Shown here: positions 1 through 18,500 of the stretch, piece after piece
Numbering within the stretch: the stretch's first letter is position 1
How the letters are laid out: each line of letters opens with the position of its first letter
Source: Palaemon carinicauda
Lineage: Eukaryota > Arthropoda > Malacostraca > Decapoda > Palaemonidae
Direction: 5' to 3'
NCBI RefSeq assembly: GCF_036898095.1
Contig: NC_090763.1
Location: 61,638,667-61,702,666, forward strand
DNA length: 64,000 nucleotides
The notes under the pieces: model-generated
The model's input: the letters and a program-made list of their open reading frames with translations, nothing else
Database searches by the model: none
Told to the model about the DNA's origin: nothing
Program-made: the position numbers and the translations under genes

Positions 1-55
1 GCATCCGAAATGTTTCCATAATATAATTTGTATCAAATATTCATCATCATCATCA

Positions 56-217
56 TCATCTCCTTCTAAACGAATTGACGCAAAGGGCCGCAGTTAGATT
101 TCGCCAGTCGTCTCTATCTTGAGCTTTTAAATCAATACTTCTCCATTCGTCATTTCCTACTTCACGCTTCATAGTCCTCAGCCACGTATGTCTGGGTCTT
201 CCAACTCTTCTATTAGT
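56..217 (-). pseudogene. C-terminal tip of a non-LTR retrotransposon (LINE) ORF2
   Basis: Read on the minus strand, this segment gives 53 codons and then TGA. It starts with a TNRRVGRPRHTW motif and continues with WRSIDLKAQDRDDW and ALCVNSFRRR. The pattern RRVGRP..TW, then AQDRD.WR, then ALC is the conserved extreme C-terminus of reverse transcriptase polyproteins of RTE/CR1-like LINEs. The stop runs straight into a (GAT)n tract (42-60 on the plus strand as ATC repeats), which looks like the simple-sequence tail such elements leave. Everything upstream of this fragment is missing, so it is a 5'-truncated dead copy. The match rests on recalled family motifs, not on a search. The exact clade is not certain. 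Confidence 0.7.
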
Positions 218-431
218 CTACAGAAATTCTTTTACACAAATAATTAAGTATGATAAACAAAATATTGAAAAACTAAAGCAAATGATACTTTTACCAATCA
301 CGATGGCAATAAATAAAATATTTGAGAATTTACAGATGAAAAATAAAGAGCATCAGCCTTTTCTACCAAATAGATGAAAGTTTGACTAACGGGCAAAGCA
401 CACCATGCAAATAACAGGTCAATAGTAAAAT
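218..431. other. AT-rich stretch, nothing recognised
   Basis: No reading frame, repeat or RNA-like structure stands out in this AT-rich stretch. It may be an intron or the 5' flank of the WD40 gene that follows. Confidence 0.4.
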
Positions 432-960
432 TACTATATATAAAAAACGAGAGAATGAAGCTCACATCATTACCAAAAAAAGCATATGAAATACCACAAG
501 AATTATATCACATATTTAAGATTTCAAGGTAAAAACAAATTTAAACTTCCTACATGAAAAAAAAGAAAAAAAAAGCAGAAAAAATTACATCTCAAAATCT
601 AATATTGCCAAATACAAAAATTAAAGCTTCCTACATAAAAAAAAAAAAATACTATATATAAAAAACGAGAGAATGAAGCTCACATCATTACCAAAAAAAG
701 CATATGAAATACCACAAGAATTATATCACATATTTAAGATTTCAAGGTAAAAACAAATTTAAACTTCCTACATGAAAAAAAAGAAAAAAAAAAGCAGAAA
801 AAATTACATCTCAAAATCTAATATTGCCAAATACAAAAAATAAAACTTCCTACATAAAAAAAAAAAAATAAAATAAAAAAATAAAAAACATGCCACAAGA
901 ACTACATCTCACAATCTAAAATTGCCAGATAGAAAACTGTAAACTTCCTACATCAAAGAA
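432..960. repeat. Tandem duplication, period about 218 bp
   Basis: The block beginning TACTATATATAAAAAACGAG at 432 recurs almost unchanged at 650. It includes the text about CACATCATTACC and a poly-A spacer. A shorter decayed third copy (catgccacaagaactacatc...) follows from about 880 to 960. The copies differ mainly in A-tract length. No coding content was seen. Confidence 0.85.
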
Positions 961-1189
961 ATCTGTGGACATGAATACTTTACTAAGATCTAAAAATTAA
1001 CGGGCTTTGGCGATAACTCCTAAGAAAAGAATATACTAACTGAACTTTCCCTAAAAAAAATTCTTTACAAAGTCGTTTCTGTCTCCTTGGTAGGACTTTA
1101 CTTTAAAATCACAAGTGACAAATCGAATAGATGATATATGCAATTATTTTAATATTCTCCCGAAATGAAAATTTTTCCGTTGATCGTAA

Positions 1190-1697
1190 GTAACGAAAGT
1201 GCTTAGAGTAAATAGCAGCATTGCAAATAAACAAAGAAACAAAAGCGCAAAACGAGTAAATCAAGACATTGCAAATAAACAGTATACTCTTTAAAAACAT
1301 GCAAGCAAATAATGTTAGCAGTAAAGAAAGTAACAAAAGAGCAAGAGGAGTAAATAAAAAACTTGCAAATAAATAGAAGTAACGAAAACTCTAAATTGTA
1401 AATAAACACTTTGCAAATAAACCGCATACTCTTAAAAAAGAAAAAAAAACATGTAAGCAAATAATGTTAGCAGTACCTCAACTAATCACTTCCTTGTTTA
1501 AGACGCGAAGAATAAATAAAAACTTTCAAATAAACAAAAGTAACAAAAGAGCAAAAGGAGTAAATAAAAACATTGCAAATAAACAGAAACAAAGCGCAAA
1601 ACGAGTAAATAAATACTTTGCAAATAAACAGCATACTCTTTAAAAACACGAAAGCAAATAATATTAACAAAAACATGCAAGCAAATATTGTTAGCAG
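1190..1697. repeat. Degenerate minisatellite built on GCAAATAAAC
   Basis: The word GCAAATAAAC recurs about ten times with related partners (AGTAAATAAA, AGCAAATAATGTTAGCAG, CAAAAGCGCAAAACGAG). The periods are irregular, roughly 40-60 bp. The segment at about 1450-1489 (CAAATAATGTTAGCAGTACC) is duplicated at 1675-1715, where it forms the approach to the first recognised splice acceptor of the WD40 gene. Minus-strand translations of this tract are hydrophobic (F, I, Y, L) only because of its A-richness and are not taken as genes. Confidence 0.75.
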
Positions 1698-1715
1698 TAC
1701 CTCAACTAATCCCAG

Positions 1716-11111
<9,396 letters not shown>

Positions 11112-11480
11112 TTGCTACAGAGTATTAGAAGATTTCTGTCTCGTTAATCGCAGTTACTTCTGATAAAAACAAATTGCAGCGTCTATATTTTGATCTGATT
11201 AATAGGATAAAGGCCGTACGGGGTTATTAAGCGCCAAAGAGCAAATATTAGTGTCGTATCCCGTCTCAAGAAACTGAATATCAAGGTACACTATAGGGAC
11301 CTGGCTGAGTATCGCTTTCACCCCTAAAGGACGTACCGGTACGTTCTTGCAAAACACTGTTATTTACATGTTTTTGCATATTTTTGATAACTTTATGAGA
11401 AACTTCAGGCATTTTCCAAAAGAATGAGACTACCCTGACCTCTCTATGACAGACAAAAATTAAGGCTGTTAGAGCAATTT

Positions 11481-11555
<75 letters not shown>

Positions 11556-12020
11556 CAAAATGTGCTGGAAATTTAACCTTACCTTGGGGGTAAAGGGGTA
11601 TGATGGAATGGCTCGCTCTTCGCTAAAGCCGTATTACTGCACTCGCGTTCATTTTTAATAGGATAATAATTTGCACTTTTTTTTTTTTTACTAAAGACAA
11701 ATAAAACATATAATACAATAAATAGTTCGAATTATTGCCATACGAAGGACTGAAGTAGCTGTAACCATGAATTGTGTATAGATGAATTAGCTATTCTATT
11801 CCGTATACATATGGTACATAGAAAAGTAAAATACAAAAAAGTAAAGAAATGTTTTTTCTCCCTCCTCCGTTGTTAAAAGCGGGAAAACTACCGGAAATTT
11901 ACACTGCCGTATACAAAATAAAAACAATAATAGTGGACGAAAGGAAATGGAAATCGGGTATGAACGTAATTACACCAACCAGGTAACATGATGTCATATT
12001 TCGGTATAAGGTCATGCTGG
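11112..12020. other. 3' flank of WD40 gene with a possible MITE and (AT)n
   Basis: This holds a 14-bp palindrome ACGTACCGGTACGT (11331-11344) and an (AT)n run (11483-11554). The segment from CACCCCTAAAGG (11319) to GGGGGTAAAGGGGTAT (about 11602) has weakly inverted ends and may be a MITE around the AT run. No gene was recognised. Confidence 0.45.
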
Positions 12021-12333
12021 GTTTAAAGGTCACTCATGAATGGCAGAGGCAAGGGACAGTGGCATTTCCCTAGCAAGAAGGACAATGCCCTATAGACTGA
12101 CTATATATCATATGATCAGCGCCCAAGCCCCTCTCCACCCAAGCTAGGACTAGGGAGGGGCAGGTAATGGCTGCTGATGACTTGCCAGGTAGACCAATAG
12201 ACTCCCCCAAACGCCACATCCTTAGCTCACAAGGATGGTAATGTTGCAGGCACTAAAGGAACAAACGAATATGAACGGGATTCGAACCCCTGTCTGCCAA
12301 TCACCAGGCAGAGACGTTACCAATAAGGCCACA
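12021..12333 (-). mobile_element. tRNA-derived SINE, copy 1
   Basis: On the minus strand the head has an A-box-like TGGCCTTATTGGTAAC and, about 35 bases on, a perfect B box GGTTCGAATCC (12278-12288). These are the internal RNA polymerase III promoter elements of tRNA-derived SINEs. The body is shared with 52941-53247 through words such as CATCCTTGTGAGC, GTCATCAGCAGCCATT, GGGTGGAGAGG and GCCATTCATGAGTGACC. No A-rich tail or clear target duplication was seen at the body end. Confidence 0.88.
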
Positions 12334-13057
12334 AAAACCCCCCAGACGTACAATTCTCAAAGGCCTATACTATTTCTGTATTCCAAGTCCTATAAATTTG
12401 AATTAGATTTATGAATGAATTTGAGTCATATGGCCCAGCATTGGGGTATAGGCCTATGTGGCCTTTCATAACACAGGCGTAGGCTAAGTGTGGAAGACGC
12501 CCGTAGTTGCACTATGAAGTAAATGCTAACTAAGGTTGTACAACAACATGGAAGGAAGATGGCGAGAACGGATGTACATTAAAAGGCTAAAATGCTAGTC
12601 GACCTAGGGGCCGAAGGTACGCTGCAAAGACCCCTATGGAAAGCCTACTGTGCACAGCGTGAGGTGCACTGCCAGCGCTACCCCCTTTAGAGCCAATAAA
12701 CATGGGAACAAAATTCTTGTACTTCAATTTACGTACTAAGACTATGTACAGTACTTAATTATTAATTGCTACATAGATCTATATTTTCTATTACCTTATC
12801 AACTCCTTTTCTGACTACATATAGCTTGAAAGGCTTCAACAATCCACATATCTGGTACACTTTAGCATACCTGTTTGAAACGGAAGACATAACAACAGAA
12901 ATATTAACCCATAGACCTACATACCACAACGCATTAGAAAAAAAAAAAAATATGCGGCAGGTATAAAATGCTAATCTAACAATGAATTCAGATTATAGAA
13001 TAGTTGCACATAGGCCTATCTGTGCTTTAATTTCATTGCGAAGATGACGATGTCATT
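12334..13057. other. Intergenic DNA with a short hairpin
   Basis: The segment at about 12600-12690 contains GTGCAC (12650-12655) and GTGCAC (12664-12669), a self-complementary pair around AGCGTGAG, inside a GC-richer patch ending TACCCCCTTT. It may be a fragment of a dispersed repeat. A 66-codon frame at 12766 has no support. Confidence 0.4.
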
Positions 13058-13320
13058 GGGCGGTATTCATAAAGAAAAGGATATGCTTATACTTGCAAAA
13101 TATGAAGGAAATCCTTCTACTTGTATTCATAAACATTTCAAGCAAAAGCTTCTACTTTTAGAGAAAAAGCATATCCTTATAATCACATAAAAGTATATGG
13201 TTATACATAAAGAAGACCCTTTACTTCATATAAAGAGCATATGCTTCGAAAAAAGCCAAGTCTGGTCAGTAGCAGACTGCAGTTCGAAGAGAAAGGTTGT
13301 TCTGTCCGATTCTCAGCACG

Positions 13321-13481
13321 ATGGCAGATTTTGTGGATGTGAGGCATGTTAAACAATATATGCCGCGTTTACCCACACTTGATCGTGATTTCAAGATGTT
13401 ATTCCGTTTTGAAGAACAAAATGTACAGTGGCTTGCGGACAGATATCTTGTCCACACCTGGAATCCCGATGACATATCAAG
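13321..13481 (+). CDS. Possible first coding exon of a Harbinger (HARBI1-like) transposase
   Basis: An ATG at 13321 in the context CAGCACGATGG opens 53 codons and two extra bases before a donor-like AAG|GTTAAG. The peptide starts [20 protein letters not shown] and continues [20 protein letters not shown], then [14 protein letters not shown]. The pattern D..F...FRF....V..LA..L resembles the segment just before the helix-turn-helix in Harbinger-type transposases. Its position just inside the GGGCGGTATTCATAAA end supports this. No downstream exon with the DDE catalytic residues was found, so the gene is probably broken or the rest lies in unrecognised exons. The family call is from memory of motif shape only. 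Confidence 0.42.
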
Positions 13482-13601
13482 GTTAAGCCATAACTTGGTG
13501 ATATGCATTTTACATTTGCTTTTGCATGTATAAACAGTTGGAAGAATACGAATGCTGCTGTATTTAGGGATGTATGTATGTACAAACAGTATGTATGTAT
13601 G

Positions 13602-13782
<181 letters not shown>

Positions 13783-13920
13783 ACAGTACATGTAAATATA
13801 CTGTATTCATATAATATATAAATATAGTTTATATATATTATATATGTATATGTATGTATATGTATATATATGTATATATATACATCGTATAAATATACAT
13901 ATATACACAAAATATTCATA

Positions 13921-14196
13921 TAGGCCTACTGCAAAAGCTTATATACATGCATGTATATACACATATATAAACTATACACACTATACAGTATATCTCGATT
14001 CGTACCAGAAATAGATTGTTCTAAATCCCAAACCTGAAATAATTTAGCTGAAATCAACTATTTCAATTCGGTTTGCTTTAAACCTCAATTACCCTTCGGC
14101 CTTCGTCCGGGTATCTTAAAGTTTCCTTCAAACTGCAAAGTTGAGCGTTTAGCGTCTTCAAAACTTTGCAACTCAAATCCATAAATCAAATCACGT
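13921..14196. other. Spacer inside the Harbinger-like unit, nothing recognised
   Basis: AT-rich, with no frame or repeat that I can name. Confidence 0.35.
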
Positions 14197-14199
14197 AGT

Positions 14200-14247
14200 T
14201 TATTATTATTATTATTATTATCGTTGTTGTTGTTGTTGTTGTTGTTG
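14200..14247. repeat. (ATT)n(GTT)n microsatellite
   Basis: TATTATTATT followed by GTTGTTGTTG, a short compound trinucleotide repeat. Confidence 0.93.
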
Positions 14248-14249
14248 TA

Positions 14250-14560
14250 AAACGAGAATGGAATTTTTCGCGAGTCCTAAAAGAATTCGGAAGAAAATCT
14301 TCTCGGATTTCCAAATGGCTTCAGAAGAAATAGCCATAGACTTGGCATGAAATTCTGAATGCCTCCAGAATGGAATCTCAGAACGGTATCGGAAGAAAAC
14401 TATCCCGAATTTCCAAATGGCTTCAGAAAAAATAGCCATAGACTTAGCATGAATTCTGAATGACTCCAGAACGGAATCTCGAAACGGTTTCGGAAGAAAA
14501 CTTTCCCGAATTTCCAAAAGTCTTCAAAGGACATAGCCGTATACCTAACATGGGTTTCTG
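14250..14560 (-). repeat. 102-bp tandem repeat, three copies, coding-length period
   Basis: CGGAAGAAAA recurs at 14288, 14390 and 14491, so the period is 101-102 bp. Each copy carries TTTCCAAATGGCTTCAGAA and ATAGCCATAGACTT. Read on the minus strand, one frame stays open through two units and gives a 34-residue repeat with FHAKSMAISSEAIWK in each. The third copy is diverged and one base shorter. It may be a relic of a repetitive protein or chance; no homologue was recognised. Confidence 0.7.
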
Positions 14561-14795
14561 AATGACTTCTGAAGACCTGATCTTCAATTTTTCAAACGTA
14601 GCCTGCAACACCTCACATGATCTGTATGTAGCTGGCAAAATCTAACCAAGGAATTGTGCGTCAATAGGAGTAAGAGGAAATGAATTGATGACTGGGAGAA
14701 GGATTTCACTTAAGTCACAGAGATCGCGTTCTGGCGGAATAGGAATCTGCCGGTAAGAATTATGTGTTACGTCTTCGGAACACCATCAACTACAG

Positions 14796-15041
14796 ATGGT
14801 TTTGGTTGCTGCCGAGGTTGCCGATCGTTCGTTTTATATCGCCCGACCTATAGAAAGACACGGGATCTTCCGTTGGCAGCTGAGCTTTGAAGATCATAAT
14901 GTATGCGCCTTGAAGGATCCTTTGCTTGGGCTTTTGCAACGATGTCTTATTAAAGGAGACTCTTGGAAAAAGTACGAGGCTTTGTATCGGTGCAAAAACA
15001 GATTGCGGGGAATGAGGATGGAGGCAGAATGGTTTAACTGA
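14796..15041 (+). CDS. Unrecognised 81-codon frame
   Basis: An ATG at 14796 follows an acceptor-like CATCAACTACAG. The frame gives MVLVAAEVADRSFYIARPIE and continues with RWQLSFEDHNVCALKDPLLG, then a basic end (KKYEALYRCKNRLRG), stopping at TGA. A 118-codon frame on the minus strand (14790-15146) overlaps it completely. Local GC is higher than in the surroundings, so one of the two may be a real or former exon, but neither resembles a family I know. Confidence 0.25.
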   Translation: MVLVAAEVADRSFYIARPIERHGIFRWQLSFEDHNVCALKDPLLGLLQRCLIKGDSWKKYEALYRCKNRLRGMRMEAEWFN

Positions 15042-15254
15042 ACGGTGAGTGACGTGTAGTTCTTCAACAGGATTGTCCCAAAATTCACCATTGAAGTAAA
15101 GGACATATCCAGACGACATTGGTAAATATATCATCTTGCTCGTCATTTACTTTGGCATGATAGTGTATGCAGAGAAATCGATAGTTTTCATCTCTTTACT
15201 CATTGCCCAGATAGGTAATGAATAAATGCCTTCGATTTCCCTGAGGAATCTGAC

Positions 15255-15545
15255 AAAGTGATGACTCGCGACGCTGAAATCTCTTTTGAAATCTGGGAGG
15301 ACACTAACGAACTAAGGAAAAGAGACAATGAAATCTCGAAAGAAACATATAATCTAATGAAAGAAGATCCTGAAAACTAGAAGACAGGAGAGAAACGCGA
15401 AGAGGAGCCTCTAATGCCAGAGGTAAGACACCTAAAAATAGAGAGCCTCTAATGCTAGAAGTAAGTCACCTCAAAATATAGATCGAAGACCCTCTAATGC
15501 TAAAAGTACGGAACCTAGATATATATGTCAAAGAACTTATAAGGC
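15255..15545 (+). repeat. Founder block of the minisatellite with coding-like sequence
   Basis: An ATG at 15260 gives 39 codons rich in charged residues (MTRDAEISFEIWEDTNELRK...) and then TAG. After it come degenerate units with CTCTAATGC. Further on, a frame reads LKVRNLDIYVKELIRLEV and WELKREVKELL, with hydrophobic residues at heptad spacing. The same block, including GAAATCTCTTTTGAAATCT, recurs at 24387-24660 inside the array. Confidence 0.7.
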
Positions 15546-18500
15546 TAGAAGTGTGGGAGCTAAAGAGAGAGGTCAAAGAACTTCTAATATTAAGAGGTGT
15601 GGGAGGTATAAAGAGAGGTCAAAGAACTTCTAATGTTAGAGGTGTGGGGGCTATAAAAAGAGGTCAAAGAACTTCTATTGCTTGAGGTAAGGGGGCTGAA
15701 AAGAGGTCAAAGAACTTCTAATACTAGAGGTGTGGGAGCTAAAAAAAGGTCAAAGAACTTCTAATGCAAGGGGTGTGGGAGCTAAAAAAAGGTCAAAGAA
15801 CTTCTAATGCAAGGGGTGTGGGACCTAAAAAGAGGTCAAAGAACTTCTAATGCTAGGGGTGGTTCAGCTAAAAAGAGATCAAAGAACTTCTAATGCAAGG
15901 GGTGGGGGAGCTGAAAAGAGGTCAAAAAACTTCTAATGCAAGGGGTGGGGGAGCTGAAAAGAGGTCAAAGAACTTCTAATGCTAGGGGTGTGGGAGCTAA
16001 AAAGAGGTCAAAGAACTTCTAATGCTAGAAGTGTGGGAGCTAAAGAGGTCAAAGAACTTCTAATGCTAGAAGTGTGGGAGCTAAAAAGAGATCAAAGAAC
16101 TTCTAATGCTAGAAGTGTGGGAGCTAAAAAGAGGTCAAAGAACTTCTAATGCTAGGGGTGGGGGAGCTAAAATGAGGTCAAAGAACTTTTAATGCAAGGG
16201 GTGTGGGAGCTAAAAGGAGATCAAAGAACTTCTAATGCAACGGGTGTGGGAGCTAAAAAGAGGTCAAAGAATTTCTAATGCAAGGGGTGTGGGAGCTAAA
16301 AAGAGGTCAAAGAACTTGTAATGCAAGGGGTTGGGGAGCTAAAAAGAGGTCAAAGAACTTGTAATGCAAGGGGTGGGGGAGCTAAAAAAAGGGTCGAAAA
16401 ACTTCTAATGCAAGGGGTGGGGGAGCTAAAAAGAGGTCAAAGAACTTCTAATGTAAGGGGTGGGGGAGCTAAAAAGAGGTCAAAGAACTTCTAATGCAAG
16501 GGGTGTGGGAGCTAAAAAGAGGTCAAAGAACTTCTAATGCTAGAAGTGTGGGAGCTAAAGAGGTCAAAGAACTTCTAATGCTAGAGGTGTGGGAGCTAAA
16601 AAGAGATCAAAGAACTTCTAATGCTAGAGGTGTGGGAGCTAAAAAGAGGTCAAAGAACTTCTAATGCTAGAGGTGTGAGAGCTAAAAAGAGGTCAAAGAA
16701 CTTCTAATGCTAGAGGTGTGAGAGCTAAAAAGAGGTCAAAGAACTTCTAATGCAAGGGGTGGGGGAGCTAAAAAGAGGTCAAAGATCTTCTAATGCAATG
16801 GGTGTGGGAGCTAAAAAGAGGTCAAAGAACTTCTAATGCAAGGGGTGTGGGAGCTAAAGAGAGGTCAAAGAACTTCTAATGCAAGGGGTGTGGGAGCTAA
16901 AAAGAGGTCAAAGAACTTCTAATGCAAGGGGTGTGGGAGCCAAAAAGATGTCAAAGAACTTTTAATCCAAGGGGTGGGGGAGCTAAAATGAGGTCAAAGA
17001 ACTTCTAATGCAAGGGGTGTGGGAGCTAAAAGGAGATCAAAGAACTTCTAATGCAACGGGTGTGGGAGCTAAAAAGAGGTCAAAGAATTTCTAATGCAAG
17101 GGGTTTGGGAGCTAAAAAGAGGTCAAAGAACTTGTAATAAAAGGGGTGGGGGAGCTAAAAAGAGGTCAAAGAACTTGTAATGCAAGGGGTGGGGGAGCTA
17201 AAAAGAGGTCAAAGAACTTTTAATGCAAGAGGTGGGGGAGCTAAAAAAGATGTCAAAGAACTTCTAATGCAAGGGGTGTGGGAGCTAAAAAGAGGTTAAA
17301 GAACTTCTAATGCAAGGGGTGGGGAAGCTAAAAAGAGGTCAAAGAACTTCTAATGCAAGGGGTGGGGGAGCTAAAAAAAGGGTCAAAGAACTTCTAATGC
17401 AAGGGGTGTGGGAGCTAAAAAGAGGTCAAAGAACTTCTAATGAGAGGGGCGTGGGAGCTAAAAAGAGGTCAAAGAACTTCTAATGCAAGGGATGGGGGAG
17501 CTAAAAAGAGGTCAAAAAACTTCTAATGCAAGGGGTGGGGGAGCTAAAAAGAGGTCAAAGAACTTCTAGTGCAAGGGGTGTGGGAGCTAAAAAGAGGTCA
17601 AAGAACTTCAAATGCAAGGGGTGTGGGAACTACAAAGAGGTCAAAGAACTTCTAATGCAAGGGGTGTGGGAGCTAAAAAGAGGTCAAAGAACTACTAATG
17701 CTAGAGGTGTGGGAGCTATAAAGAGAGGTCAAAGAACTTCTAATACTAGAGGTGTGGGAGCTAAAAAGAGGTCAAAGAACTACTAATGCTAGAGGTGTGG
17801 GAGCTATAAAGAGGTCAAAGAACTTCTAATGCTTGAGGTAAGGGAGCTGGAAAGAGGTCAAGAAACTTCTAATGCAAGGGGTGGGGAAGCTAAAAAGAGG
17901 TAAAAAAACTTCCAATGCAAGGGGTGTGGGAGCTATAAAAATAGGTCAAAGAACTTCTATTGCTTGAGGTAAGGGGGCTGAAAAGAGGTCAAAGAACTTC
18001 TAATACTAGAGGTGTGGGAGCTAAAAAAAGGTCAAAAAACTTCTAATGCAAGGGGTGTGGGAGCTAAAAAAAGGTCAAAGAACTTCTAATGCAAATGGTG
18101 TGGGACCTAAAAAGAGGTAAAAAAACTTCTAATGCTAGGGGTGGTTGAGCTAAAAAGAGATCAAAGAACTTCTAATGCAAGGGGTGGGGGAGCTGAAAAG
18201 AGGTCAAAAAACTTCTAATGCAAGGGGTGGGGGAGCTGAAAAGAGGTCAAAGAACTTCTAATGCAAGGGGTGTGGGAGCTAAAAAGAGGTCAAAGAACTT
18301 CTAATGCTAGAAGTGTGGGAGCTAAAGAGGTCAAAGAACTTCTAATGCTAGAAGTGTGGGAGCTAAAAAGAGATCAAAGAACTTCTAATGCTAGAAGTGT
18401 GGGAGCTAAAAAGAGGTCAAAGAACTTCTAATGCTAGGGGTGTGGGAGCTAAAAAGAGGTCAAAGAACTTCTAATGCAAGGGGTGGGGGAGCTAAAAAGA

